Assembly (NCBI GenBank): GCA_902526965.1
Contig: CABZMT010000001.1
Location: 1-64,000 of the forward strand
DNA from: an uncultured Alphaproteobacteria bacterium
Lineage (GTDB): Bacteria > Pseudomonadota > Alphaproteobacteria > HIMB59
Length of the DNA: 64,000 nucleotides
Direction: 5' to 3'
Part shown: piece by piece, positions 40,801 to 50,745 of the stretch
Layout of the letters: each line of letters begins with the position of its first letter
How positions within the stretch are numbered: the stretch's first letter is position 1
The notes under the pieces: generated by a model
Databases searched by the model: none
Told to the model about the DNA's origin: nothing
What the model saw: the letters and a program-made list of their open reading frames with translations, nothing else
Program-made: the position numbers and the translations under genes

Positions 40801-41709
40801 TTAAATAGACCGAGGGTCATCCAGATCCGCATGACGATAAGCGGAAGTGACAGTATTTCTTAACAAACATGCAATTGTCATTGGACCAACACCTCCAGGT
40901 ACTGGAGTAATCATAGAAGCTTTTGTTGAGGCACTTTCAAAATCTACATCACCAACAATTTTACTTCCCTCACTCCCATCTTCTTTCGTGATAGGTATTC
41001 TATTGATTCCAACATCAATAACGACAGCACCTTCTTTTAACCAATTTGCATCAATCATCTCTGCCCTGCCAATGGCGGCCACAATAATATCTGCTTGTGC
41101 GCAAACGTGTTCTATCTCTTTAGTTTTAGAGTGGACCACCGTAACGGTACAAGACTCTTCAATTAAAAGTTGTGACATCGGTTTTCCCACGATGTTTGAT
41201 CTTCCGATTACAACTGCATTCTTTCCTTTTAAGTCCTCCACTTTATCTTTCAAAAGCAACAGAGAACCAAGAGGAGTGCAGGGAATAAATGCTTTTTTCA
41301 ACATAGCCCCACCAATAGATAGCCTACCGGCATTAATAGCATGAAATCCATCGACGTCTTTTTCAACGACTATGGTATCAATAACTTTTCTCTCGTCAAT
41401 TTGTTCAGGGAGTGGTAATTGCACTAAAATACCATGGACTGAACTATCGATATTTAGTTCATCAATTAATTTTAGTAATGTCTCTTGATCTGTGCTGGCA
41501 TCTAACTTGAAATCTTTGGTTTTGATATTGCACTCAGCGGCCATTTTGGATTTTTGGCCTACATAAACCTTACTGGCAGGATTTTCTCCAACTAAGACTA
41601 CTGCTAAGCAAGGTTTTACTTGTTTTTGACTAATTAATTTATCAGCGTCATCTCTAACCTCTGCTCTAATTTTTGCTGCAAAAGCTTTTCCGTCAATTAT
41701 TTCTGCCAT
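40801..41709 (-). CDS. folD: bifunctional methylenetetrahydrofolate dehydrogenase/cyclohydrolase
   Basis: CLAVVLVGENPASKVYVGQKSK, HGILVQLPLPEQID, DVDGFHAINAG, VVIGRSNIVGKPM, ITPVPGGVGPMTIACLL; start trimmed to ATG 41709 (MAEIIDG). Confidence 0.97.
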   Translation of the reverse strand: MAEIIDGKAFAAKIRAEVRDDADKLISQKQVKPCLAVVLVGENPASKVYVGQKSKMAAECNIKTKDFKLDASTDQETLLKLIDELNIDSSVHGILVQLPLPEQIDERKVIDTIVVEKDVDGFHAINAGRLSIGGAMLKKAFIPCTPLGSLLLLKDKVEDLKGKNAVVIGRSNIVGKPMSQLLIEESCTVTVVHSKTKEIEHVCAQADIIVAAIGRAEMIDANWLKEGAVVIDVGINRIPITKEDGSEGSKIVGDVDFESASTKASMITPVPGGVGPMTIACLLRNTVTSAYRHADLDDPRSI

Positions 41710-41722
41710 TTTTATTCTCCCT

Positions 41723-42010
41723 TTATTGCCCTCTTGGCCAATATTCAATTAATAAATCTTTAAACAAATAAATAAGTAATATTAATAGCACCGGAGAGAT
41801 ATCTATTCCTCCAAAGTTAGGCAGATATCTTCGAATATAATTTAGAGGAGGATCAGTGAGTTTCTTTAAACTTTCAAAAACTCTCCATAAAAATACATTT
41901 TGGCTATTTAAAATATTAAAGTGAAACAACCAAGATACGACTACGTAAAAGAATACAATTAAAGTGTAAAAATCTAGCAGTCTTACCAAAAAGAGTAGTA
42001 GTGAATTCAC
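41723..42010 (-). CDS. YggT-family membrane protein
   Basis: SLKKLTDPPLNYIRRYLPNFGGIDISPVLLILLIYL. Confidence 0.93.
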   Translation of the reverse strand: MNSLLLFLVRLLDFYTLIVFFYVVVSWLFHFNILNSQNVFLWRVFESLKKLTDPPLNYIRRYLPNFGGIDISPVLLILLIYLFKDLLIEYWPRGQ

Positions 42011-42032
42011 TGTGATAAATTATAAAAAATTA

Positions 42033-42797
42033 TTATTCGCGTCTATTAAATAAGAAATTTCTACATCGCTCTGATTGGGGATTCGAGAAAACTGTGTCAG
42101 GATGTCCTTGTTCTTCCACTAAGCCATCATGAAGAAAAATTACATTATTTGAAACTTTCCGAGCAAATTCCATTTCATGAGTTACCACTAACATCGTTTT
42201 TCCTCCCTCAGCTAATTTTCTTATTACAGATAAAACTTCATCAACTAGTTCTGGATCTAAGGAGGAAGTTGGTTCATCAAAAAGTAAAACTTCTGGCGAG
42301 ATTGCTAAGGCTCGAGCTATCGCTGCTCGTTGCTGTTGTCCCCCAGATAAATGTGCTGGGTATTCATTAGCCTTTTCTTCTATTCCGACTTGTTTTAACA
42401 ATTCCATTCCCATATTTTCTGACTCTTGTTTATCTTTTCCTAATACATGAATTGGAGCTTCTATAATATTTTCTAAAATCGTCATATGAGTCCATAGATT
42501 AAAGCTCTGAAAAACCATACCCAGTTTTTTTCTAATAGAGGTAATTTTTGATTGTATGTTTTTGTTAGGGCTATCAAGATCTTCTTTTTGACAATCGATA
42601 ATTTCTCCTAGAACGTTTATTGTCCCAGAGTTAGGAGTTTCTAAAAAATTGATACACCTTAAAAGAGTACTTTTTCCTGAGCCTGAACTTCCGATAATGC
42701 TTATTACATCACCTTGATTGGCGAGCAAATCAACACCTTGTAATACATTATTATCACCAAAACTTTTTTCTAATCTGCTTAACTCTAATATTTTCAT
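42033..42797 (-). CDS. polar amino-acid ABC transporter ATP-binding protein
   Basis: IGSSGSGKSTLLRCINFLE, GMVFQSFNLWTHMTILENI, LSGGQQQRAAIARAL, LLFDEPTSSLDPELVDEVL. Confidence 0.96.
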   Translation of the reverse strand: MKILELSRLEKSFGDNNVLQGVDLLANQGDVISIIGSSGSGKSTLLRCINFLETPNSGTINVLGEIIDCQKEDLDSPNKNIQSKITSIRKKLGMVFQSFNLWTHMTILENIIEAPIHVLGKDKQESENMGMELLKQVGIEEKANEYPAHLSGGQQQRAAIARALAISPEVLLFDEPTSSLDPELVDEVLSVIRKLAEGGKTMLVVTHEMEFARKVSNNVIFLHDGLVEEQGHPDTVFSNPQSERCRNFLFNRRE

Positions 42798-43020
42798 TTC
42801 TTACTTAATATTTCATTTTTTCTAATTCATTGATATTGTTAGAAGATAAACGTAAATAATAATAAATACATATGTTATAAGATTTACTTAAATTACTTGT
42901 TAATTAAAAAAGTCAATAAAATCAACGTTTATTACATTAAATTCAATTTTTTCAATCTTAAGATTATGCTTTTATGCAAACTAAGCATATAATTATTTGC
43001 AGTTTAAATAGAAGTTTGTC

Positions 43021-43488
43021 ATGAGCTCTGAAGAACACGATACTTTTAATAAAGACCAAGAAACAGTTGAAGAATATGCGGGCAACGACTCTAAGACTGT
43101 TAACATTGGCGCTGGAGTGAGAATTGAGGGACGAATAGATGGAGCTGAAGTTTCAGATATCTCCGGATCCTTGAGCGGAACAATTAAATCATCAAACATA
43201 AATTTAAATAGTTCAGGAATTTTTAATGGAGACATGTCAGGAAGTGACATAACTATCTCAGGTAACGTTGAGGGAGATATTAACAGTGACCAATATTTGG
43301 TTGTTAACCAATCAGCTAACATTAAAGGGACTATAGAATATTCATCATTGCAGGTGAACTATGGTGCCAAAATACAAGGAACAATCAGGCATAGGGGCAG
43401 TGTTCATTCATATTCAACCGATTTGGATCCTATTGAAAAAGAAGATAAAATTGAAAATGTTCTAAATGAACAAAAAGAGGATATTTAA
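43021..43488 (+). CDS. bactofilin-family protein
   Basis: Beta-helix repeats: VNIGAGVRIEGRIDGAEVSDISGSLSGTIKSSNINLNSSGIFNGDMSGSDITISGNVEGDI...ANIKGTIEYSSLQVNYGAKIQGTI. Confidence 0.9.
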   Translation: MSSEEHDTFNKDQETVEEYAGNDSKTVNIGAGVRIEGRIDGAEVSDISGSLSGTIKSSNINLNSSGIFNGDMSGSDITISGNVEGDINSDQYLVVNQSANIKGTIEYSSLQVNYGAKIQGTIRHRGSVHSYSTDLDPIEKEDKIENVLNEQKEDI

Positions 43489-43871
43489 TGTCAATATTTG
43501 GTAGCAGTGAAAAAAAAGTTGAGGAAAAAACAACTTTTAATTTTGATATAGATAAAGAAAATATTAATCAGTCGAAATTAGCTAAAGATATCAAAATAAA
43601 TGGTTCGATTGAGGCTAAAGATTATATTGATTTTGCAGGATATCTTTCTGGTACAATAAAATCATCAACAATTTATTTAAAATCTAACTCATATGTTAAA
43701 GGCACTATCACTGGAGATACAATTACGATAGAAGGAGAGGTTGATGGTGATATACATGCAAAAGATCTGCATATTAAATCAACTGCTAAAATTAAAGGGA
43801 ATATTCGTTATAATAATATTGATATTCAAAATGGTAGCATTATCAATGCAGAGCTTTTTTACTCTTCTTAA
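43488..43871 (+). CDS. bactofilin-family protein
   Basis: INGSIEAKDYIDFAGYLSGTIKSSTIYLKSNSYVKGTITGDTITIEGEVDGDIHAKDLHIKSTAKIKGNIRYNNIDIQNGS. Confidence 0.92.
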   Translation: MSIFGSSEKKVEEKTTFNFDIDKENINQSKLAKDIKINGSIEAKDYIDFAGYLSGTIKSSTIYLKSNSYVKGTITGDTITIEGEVDGDIHAKDLHIKSTAKIKGNIRYNNIDIQNGSIINAELFYSS

Positions 43872-43983
43872 ATTTTAGGAAAAATTCTATAGCGATTTCA
43901 GAAAAAGTTTATCTATTTATTACAATATAGTTTATATTTTATTTATTATTATTCTATCTCATAGGGGAAGAACAAGGAGAAAA

Positions 43984-44709
43984 ATGATGAAAAAAATAAT
44001 ACTGTCAGCTCTTGCTGCCTTTTTTATGGTTAGTTCTGCTTATGCTGACACCGTAAGAATGGGTACTGAGGGAGCTTATCCTCCATATAACTTTATTAAT
44101 GATAATGGCGAAGTTGATGGATTCGAAAAAGATGTTGGCGACATGCTTTGTATTCGTGCAAATCTAGATTGCGTTTGGGTTATAAATGAGTGGGATTCTA
44201 TTATTCCTAATTTAGTATCTGGTAACTACGATACAATTATTGCTGGTATGTCAATTACTGCAGAGCGTGATGAAGTGATTGACTTTACACAAGATTATTT
44301 TCCACCATCTCCATCAGTTTACATGGGCATGAGTGGTGCAGACATTGATGTAGATAGTGCTGTCATTGCAGCTCAAACTGCAACTATTCAAGCTGGTTAT
44401 GTAGCTGAAAGTGGAGCAACTCTGGTTGAATTTGCAACAGCAGAAGAGACAATTTCTGCAGTACAAAATGGTGAAGCGGATGCTGTTTTAGCTGATGGTG
44501 ACTACCTCGCATCCATTATTGCGGAGTCAAATGGAGATTTCGCTAATATAGGAGAAGTTTCTATTGGCGGCGGTGTAGGAATGGGTATCCGTGAATCTGA
44601 CGGAGAGTTAAAGGCAAAAATGAATGCAGCAATTAGCTCTATGAAGGAAGATGGATCTTTGAATGCACTAATTAAAAAGTGGTTTGGTTTCGAAGCCGCA
44701 ACTTTTTAA
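43984..44709 (+). CDS. polar amino-acid ABC transporter substrate-binding protein
   Basis: Signal peptide; VRMGTEGAYPPYNFINDNGEVDGFEKDVGDMLC, GMSITAERDEVIDFTQDYF. Confidence 0.95.
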   Translation: MMKKIILSALAAFFMVSSAYADTVRMGTEGAYPPYNFINDNGEVDGFEKDVGDMLCIRANLDCVWVINEWDSIIPNLVSGNYDTIIAGMSITAERDEVIDFTQDYFPPSPSVYMGMSGADIDVDSAVIAAQTATIQAGYVAESGATLVEFATAEETISAVQNGEADAVLADGDYLASIIAESNGDFANIGEVSIGGGVGMGIRESDGELKAKMNAAISSMKEDGSLNALIKKWFGFEAATF

Positions 44710-44730
44710 GACTATTTTATTTAAATTACA

Positions 44731-44769
44731 AAATATGAGGGCGCTTATCCCGTCCTCATATTTTTTTTC
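44731..44769 (+). terminator. Rho-independent terminator
   Basis: AAATATGAGGGCG (44731-44743) / CGTCCTCATATTT (44751-44763), one G-U, followed by T-run. Confidence 0.92.
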
Positions 44770-44819
44770 ATACTATTTATTCAATAAACACTCAAACATA
44801 ATATAAAGTCCAATGTACA

Positions 44820-45905
44820 ATGATCATAGTTGGTGCAGGAATCGTAGGAGCATCTTTTGCGTACCATGCCCATCAAAAGGGTGTAAATCAAATTACTGTT
44901 TTATCTTCTGATCTCCCAGGGGATAAAAACCAAGCTACCACTAATACTTGGGGTTGGGTTAATGGATATGCCAGTAATGACAAAAGCTATGCCTCTTTTC
45001 GTCAGGCCAATTTGAACTACTGGCCAAAATTAATAAATGAGATTTCAAACTTAATGTATTCCTCTAAGGGTTCATTTATTTGGGACCTTGATGAGAAGGA
45101 ACTTTATAAAACCATAAAACAACATCAAAGTTGGGGCCAATCGGTAAAAATATCAACTAAATCGGAGTTACAAGGGCACTTACCAAACTTAATAAATATC
45201 CCAACATCGGCTGGCTTTGGTGCAAATGACTTGGCCATTGAGGGGGTTAGGGCAACACAAGAACTTTTCAAAGCAAGTGAATCAAAAATAATTAAAGTTA
45301 ATGTTAAAGAGCTGGTTTGCGAAAATAATGAAGTTACAGGTGTGAGAACTGATGATGATGTTATTTATGATAATGAAGTAGTAATAACCGCAGGTCTTGG
45401 CGCTCCTGATTTATTATCAACCATAGATATTCATTTTGAGATGCGATCGAGTTTAGGTTTGTTAGCTTATACAAATCCTTTACCAAGTTTATTAAATCAC
45501 CCAATCATAGGTTTTGACTTCCATGCTCGGCAAGATTACAAAGGCAGGTTAATAATCGGTGGAAAATTCGATGATGACGCAAGCAACGAGCAAAATCAAA
45601 AGGAAACTGCTGAAAAACTAGTTCAAGACATGGCAACTAGGCTCAACTATAATGGAAATATGGCTTTAGATTATTTTACAATTGGTAGCAGGCCATTGCC
45701 CATTGACGGAAGGCCAAAGATAGGCCGCCTTGTAAGCCGTAAAGGTAAAAAAATTAATGGAGTTTATTTAGCAGTTATGCATTCAGGTATAACCAATGCA
45801 CCCTTAGCAGGGAAGCTTGGTATCGATGAAATTATTACAGGTAAAAGAGATAATTTAATTCAAGATTTTTCCCCCCAAATACTAAATATGTTAGAGAATT
45901 TATAG
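44820..45905 (+). CDS. FAD-dependent oxidoreductase (DAO family)
   Basis: MIIVGAGIVGASFAYHAHQKG, GFDFHARQDYKGRLIIGGKFDDD, SRPLPIDGRPKIG, YLAVMHSGITNAPLAGKLGIDEI. Confidence 0.92.
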   Translation: MIIVGAGIVGASFAYHAHQKGVNQITVLSSDLPGDKNQATTNTWGWVNGYASNDKSYASFRQANLNYWPKLINEISNLMYSSKGSFIWDLDEKELYKTIKQHQSWGQSVKISTKSELQGHLPNLINIPTSAGFGANDLAIEGVRATQELFKASESKIIKVNVKELVCENNEVTGVRTDDDVIYDNEVVITAGLGAPDLLSTIDIHFEMRSSLGLLAYTNPLPSLLNHPIIGFDFHARQDYKGRLIIGGKFDDDASNEQNQKETAEKLVQDMATRLNYNGNMALDYFTIGSRPLPIDGRPKIGRLVSRKGKKINGVYLAVMHSGITNAPLAGKLGIDEIITGKRDNLIQDFSPQILNMLENL

Positions 45906-45906
45906 G

Positions 45907-46773
45907 ATGTTTAGTTATTGCACAGACCCTAAAACCCTTGAAGGGTTAATGTGGTTATCATGTTATGTCACCACAGCAAAACACATGTCGTTTTATTTTT
46001 CATTTTTCGTTGTGATGGGTTTACTTTCTTTGGCAGCTCCATTGGCGATGGCATTTGGATTTGCTGGAGCCACAGCTGCTAGATCATCTTTAAAAATTGT
46101 TAGAGCTTTTGGAAAAGGATATCTTGCAATGATAAGAGGCATACCCGATATTGTATTCTTTTTATTCATTCCAATAGCGCTTGATCAGGCTTTCGAATAT
46201 TTACGACACAAAGTTTTATGCTCTGATGTTACAGAGGCAGTTAGACAAGGTAACGATTTTGTTGTATGTGCAGCTGCAAAACTCCCTTTAAACACAGCTA
46301 GTGAATGGGTTCACGACATTTATGGATTTTCTCTTGCTTTACTTGCTTTTGGCTTTGTGTTTGGGGCTTTTGCGGGCAATGTGTTATCCGGTGCTATGGC
46401 TGCAGTCCCAAAAGCTCAAATAGAAACAGGAGAAGCCTATGGTTTTTCATCAAGTCAAATTTTTAGAAGAATTCTTATTCCACAAATGTGGATTTATGCT
46501 CTGCCAGGTCTATCAAATTTATGGATGATTTTAATCAAAGCAACTCCACTACTATTTCTTTTGGGGATTGAGGACATCGTCTATTGGGCTAAAGAACTAG
46601 GTGGAATTAAAACGGGAGTATACGAATACCCTCATCCTGATTGGCGTGCTTGGTATTTTGGTGTACTGATGATTTTTTATTTATCTCTAACTTATCTATC
46701 TCAATCCGTTCTAGATAAACTTTCTACACGGCTTTCTAAAGGGCAAGCAACTATGGCAGGTAAGGCAGTTTAA
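45907..46773 (+). CDS. amino-acid ABC transporter permease
   Basis: AMIRGIPDIVFFLF, ETGEAYGFSSSQIFRRILIPQMWIYALPGLSNLWMILIKATPLL. Confidence 0.93.
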   Translation: MFSYCTDPKTLEGLMWLSCYVTTAKHMSFYFSFFVVMGLLSLAAPLAMAFGFAGATAARSSLKIVRAFGKGYLAMIRGIPDIVFFLFIPIALDQAFEYLRHKVLCSDVTEAVRQGNDFVVCAAAKLPLNTASEWVHDIYGFSLALLAFGFVFGAFAGNVLSGAMAAVPKAQIETGEAYGFSSSQIFRRILIPQMWIYALPGLSNLWMILIKATPLLFLLGIEDIVYWAKELGGIKTGVYEYPHPDWRAWYFGVLMIFYLSLTYLSQSVLDKLSTRLSKGQATMAGKAV

Positions 46774-47618
46774 TGTCGAGCTGTTTTCAAACTTTTTCTG
46801 ATTACGGCCTCAGATCTATAGGGTATGGAGAGAGACTTTTACCAAAGGCCGATATAACACTTTGCGAGCAATTTGTATTAATCGGTTCGGGTATGATTTG
46901 GAATATATATTTTGCAATCCTAGCATTACTGTTTGGTTTTTTCTTTGCCACTGTTTTAGCTTTAGGGAAAAATTCAAAATTATTTTTGTTAAATGCTCCA
47001 TGTAGAGCTTTTATTTTTATTTTCAGAGGCTCGCCTTTATTCATTCAATTTTTCTTTGCGTATGATTTATTTGTACTTTTACCAAGGCTAGGAGTTGATA
47101 TAGATTTAGGATTTCTTGTTGTAACCGTTGAAACACGTTGGCTTACAAAGGCTTGGTTAGGTGCTTTAATTGTTTTGTTTTTTAATACATCTGCCTATGC
47201 AGGAGAAATTTTTTACGGCGCACTTCGCGCTGTTCCAAGTCAGGATTTAGAGTCTGCGGATGCATTTGGTTTTACAGGCATTAAAAAATTTAGACGTATT
47301 ATCTGGCCAACTATGCTTCGATTAGCTTGGCCCTCCTATACCAATGAAGCAATTTTTATGTTTCATGCAACAACTTTGGTTTTCTTTACGGGTTTTCCTG
47401 CTTGGCAACAAAAAGGGGATGCAATTTACTATGCTAGTTATTTTGCTGATAAGACCTTTAATCCTTTTGTTCCTTATCCAATCGTTGGCTTTTATTTCAT
47501 ATTATTAACCTTAATTATAATTAGTTTGTTCGGCCTGATTAACCGACAGTTGAATAAACATTTACCAACCAATGAACGAAAAAGGTTGAAGATAAATAAA
47601 TATAACCTGATTAGGTAG
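46773..47618 (+). CDS. amino-acid ABC transporter permease
   Basis: FIFIFRGSPLFIQFFFAY, AGEIFYGALRAVPSQDLESADAFGFTGIKKFRRIIWPTMLRLAWPSYTNE. Confidence 0.93.
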   Translation: MSSCFQTFSDYGLRSIGYGERLLPKADITLCEQFVLIGSGMIWNIYFAILALLFGFFFATVLALGKNSKLFLLNAPCRAFIFIFRGSPLFIQFFFAYDLFVLLPRLGVDIDLGFLVVTVETRWLTKAWLGALIVLFFNTSAYAGEIFYGALRAVPSQDLESADAFGFTGIKKFRRIIWPTMLRLAWPSYTNEAIFMFHATTLVFFTGFPAWQQKGDAIYYASYFADKTFNPFVPYPIVGFYFILLTLIIISLFGLINRQLNKHLPTNERKRLKINKYNLIR

Positions 47619-47637
47619 ACAGATGCAATAGTATCTC

Positions 47638-48009
47638 TTATGTTTTTTTTAAAAATTTAATTTTGTTTCTTATGAATATAAAAATTATGAAGAGTATAAT
47701 AAAAGGTGTACCCCAAAGTAGAAAATGATTTTTTTGGGGATTAAAAGATATTTCTTCACCATAGATCTTTACTAATTCCATATCAATTTCATTAACAGTC
47801 ATTCCAGAATTATATTTTTTAAGTATTTGTTCTTTTAAATTTATAGCAAATTCTGTATCAGATTCTTGTATGCTCTGTCCCTCACAAACCAAACATCTAA
47901 TTGTTTTGTAATAATCGCTTAATTCATTTACGCCAGCAAAGCTAATCGCAGACATATGAATTGTTATAATTATAATTATTAATTTATAAATATTGCTCGA
48001 TATCTTCAT
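47638..48009 (-). CDS. ccmH: cytochrome c-type biogenesis protein CcmH
   Basis: IRCLVCEGQSIQESDTEFAINLKEQI (RCxxC motif), C-terminal TM; start trimmed from 48078 to the signal-peptide Met (MKISSNIYKL). Confidence 0.93.
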   Translation of the reverse strand: MKISSNIYKLIIIIITIHMSAISFAGVNELSDYYKTIRCLVCEGQSIQESDTEFAINLKEQILKKYNSGMTVNEIDMELVKIYGEEISFNPQKNHFLLWGTPFIILFIIFIFIRNKIKFLKKT

Positions 48010-48466
48010 AAAACAAAGGTCCTTGAATTTTTTTTTTGATAATTTTATTTTTAATAAAATATGTTTCTGGTACCCCAATCAATCCCATTTCATAAGCAAT
48101 AGTCCCATCATCCCTTAAGATGTGTTCAAAAGGATTACCGTGCTCTTTAATCCATTCTTTAAAATTCTCCTCATCATCTCTAAAATTTACTCCAATTATT
48201 TTTATTCGTTTTTTTTTCATTTCCATTAAAAGCGGATGTTCTGCTAGACAAGGCTTACACCAAGATGCAAAAAAATTTACAACATAAAATTCACCCATTG
48301 CATTTTCATCAATTAATTCATTGTTATAAAAATCAGGTGTCTCAAACACTAAGTTAGATATTTCCTCCTGTTTGTTGTTTTTATCTGTTGTTTGGTTTAA
48401 ATAAAAAAGTATACAAACAGCTAGTACCACTACACCCATAAAGGGTATTATTAAATTTTTTTTCAT
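47984..48466 (-). CDS. ccmG: thiol:disulfide interchange protein CcmG/DsbE
   Basis: FYVVNFFASWCKPCLAEHPLLMEM, GVNFRDDEENFKEWIKEHGNPF, GVPETYFI. Confidence 0.95.
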   Translation of the reverse strand: MKKNLIIPFMGVVVLAVCILFYLNQTTDKNNKQEEISNLVFETPDFYNNELIDENAMGEFYVVNFFASWCKPCLAEHPLLMEMKKKRIKIIGVNFRDDEENFKEWIKEHGNPFEHILRDDGTIAYEMGLIGVPETYFIKNKIIKKKIQGPLFYEDIEQYL

Positions 48467-50295
48467 TTTCTTTTAACTATTGATAAAAATATTGAAAAAA
48501 TAAGCATAATCGAACTTAACCATAATAAATTTATAAATGGTTTATAAACTAAGTTAATTCCTACCTGATTACTTTCAATGGTTGATATTGTTGCATAATA
48601 CTGACTAAAAAAGACATTGGTAGTATTAACCTCATTAGTGACTTGCCCAGACGGCTGATAGATATTTTTTGAAGGAGAGAGTTGTCTATTCTGATGCCCA
48701 TTAGAAATTAATAAATCTACAGATATTCTTTGATAATTTTGAAAGCTTTCATCTTTAATATTTTCAATTATCGCAATTTTATTATTTTGAAGTGCAATTT
48801 CATTAGAGCTATTTTTTTCAAATAGTAAATTTTCTTCATAATCAAATTGCTCTGTATACACAGCGGCAATTATAAAGACGCCAATACTTAAATGTGCTAA
48901 CCATTGAGAATAAAAATTTAGATTTTTCTTCACATTAGTTTTTAAAACTAGAATACTCTTTATAAACAAAGGACCTGTAATAAAAATACTTAAAGCAAAG
49001 TAAAAATTTTCAAATAAGTAAAAAGATAGTAAAGAAATTACTAAAGATAAGACTAAAATATAGGGTAACTGTTTATCTTTTTTTTCATGTTTTCCCCAAC
49101 TAATCTGAGGTGCAAAGGCCATAAACAAAATTAATGGCGCTAGTAACAAATTAAAAGCAAAATTATAATAGGGTGCACCGACAGAGACTGATGTTTCAAG
49201 GATCATTTCACTAAATAGAGGGTAAACTGTTCCAATAAAGACAACTAGTGCTGAGCAGATAAAAAATATATTATTTAGTAAAAGAAAACTTTCTTTACTA
49301 AATAAATCAAAAGAGTCTTCATTAAAATTTGAAATACTTTTTATATTTAATCGCACTGTCATGGCTAATAAATATCCAATTATTATTATTAAAAATAATC
49401 CCCTTAGCGGGTCTGATGCAAAACTATGAACAGATACAATTAAGTTCGAGCGAACTAAAAATGTTCCAAATACGGATGCGATAAAGCAATATAGCCCTAA
49501 ATTTAAACTCCATAGCTTAAGTTGATTACTTTTTATAGAAACCTTCAGAGAATGTATCAAGGCAGTGTTCAATAACCATGGTATTAATGAGATATTTTCT
49601 ACTGGATCCCAAAACCACCAGCCTCCCCACCCTAATTCTGAGTAAGCCCAATAAGATCCTAAAACAATGCCAGCTGTTAGAAAAAACCATGCTATCTTGG
49701 CCCAAATCAGCATCTCTTCAAATAATTTTTCTGAAAAATCTTGTTTTATTAACATGTGAGCAGACAATACAAAGGGAATAACCAAACCAATGTATCCCAG
49801 AAATAACGTAGGTGGGTGAATTACAAATAAAAAATGCTGTAAAATAGGATTTAGACCCAAACCTAATATTTCTTCATTCGCTTCTACATAAGTAAAAGGG
49901 TTTGAGCTAATCATTACATAAAGCAGAAATAAAGTGGAGATAAATATAATATTCTTGTGTATCTCAACTGTGCAATTTTTGTTAAGAAAAAAAATACCAA
50001 ATAAGTTGATTAAAAATACCCATAACAAAATTGAACCTTCATGACTGCCCCATGCAGATGTTACTTTATAAAATAATGGATCATCAATATAAGAATTTTC
50101 AATGACGTTAAGCAGTGTAAAATCTGAAATTGAAAATGCATATATTAAAAGAATAAAGGGTAATAGATTTATAAAATAAATTATTCTTAAAGATAAAATC
50201 TCTGACGGAATTAATTTATTTAATAATTTAACGTAAAATAATACTGTCAGAATTAAAGAAATATAAACAATCCCATTACCAAAAAGTGATATCAA
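48463..50295 (-). CDS. ccmF: heme lyase CcmF
   Basis: VTSAWGSHEGSILLWVFL, HPPTLFLGYIG, SYWAYSELGWGGWWFWDPVENISLIPWLLNTALIHSL, GTFLVRSNLIVSVHSFASDPLRGLF. Confidence 0.98.
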   Translation of the reverse strand: MISLFGNGIVYISLILTVLFYVKLLNKLIPSEILSLRIIYFINLLPFILLIYAFSISDFTLLNVIENSYIDDPLFYKVTSAWGSHEGSILLWVFLINLFGIFFLNKNCTVEIHKNIIFISTLFLLYVMISSNPFTYVEANEEILGLGLNPILQHFLFVIHPPTLFLGYIGLVIPFVLSAHMLIKQDFSEKLFEEMLIWAKIAWFFLTAGIVLGSYWAYSELGWGGWWFWDPVENISLIPWLLNTALIHSLKVSIKSNQLKLWSLNLGLYCFIASVFGTFLVRSNLIVSVHSFASDPLRGLFLIIIIGYLLAMTVRLNIKSISNFNEDSFDLFSKESFLLLNNIFFICSALVVFIGTVYPLFSEMILETSVSVGAPYYNFAFNLLLAPLILFMAFAPQISWGKHEKKDKQLPYILVLSLVISLLSFYLFENFYFALSIFITGPLFIKSILVLKTNVKKNLNFYSQWLAHLSIGVFIIAAVYTEQFDYEENLLFEKNSSNEIALQNNKIAIIENIKDESFQNYQRISVDLLISNGHQNRQLSPSKNIYQPSGQVTNEVNTTNVFFSQYYATISTIESNQVGINLVYKPFINLLWLSSIMLIFSIFLSIVKRK

Positions 50296-50745
50296 TTAAT
50301 CACCTCTCCATTTTCCTTCTTCTTTTAATTTGTCTATGGCGCTTTGGGGCATATAATTTTCGTCATGTTTTGCTAAGACAATTTCTGCAATAAAAGTATT
50401 ATTAATTAATTTTCCCTCAACAATAATTCCTTTTTTTTCCTCTACCAAGTTTGGAAGTGTTTTCGAAAAAACAACACTGATGGAATTTTTGTTTTGATCA
50501 ATTACTTCAAAAACCCAACTCCCATCTATAAATTTTAAACTATTTTCTTTTACAAGCCCTCCAACTCTTAAATACTTATTTTCTAATTCATTCATACCTT
50601 TTAAATCTGTTGGCTCAACAAAATAAGCAATCTGGTCTTTTAAGGAGTAACTAATTAAAAATATAGATGAGGAGAAGCAGATAAAGATGATTAATAAGAA
50701 AATAAATCGTTTTTTAATCTGTTTGTTTAATTTGATTATGTGCAC
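50296..50745 (-). CDS. ccmE: heme chaperone CcmE
   Basis: LRVGGLVKENSLKF, VVFSKTLPNLVEEKKGIIVEGKL, VLAKHDENYMP. Confidence 0.96.
   Translation of the reverse strand: MHIIKLNKQIKKRFIFLLIIFICFSSSIFLISYSLKDQIAYFVEPTDLKGMNELENKYLRVGGLVKENSLKFIDGSWVFEVIDQNKNSISVVFSKTLPNLVEEKKGIIVEGKLINNTFIAEIVLAKHDENYMPQSAIDKLKEEGKWRGD

Noticed and set aside
40847-41344. 165-aa antisense ORF within folD
   Set aside because: Shadow ORF over a clearly coding gene
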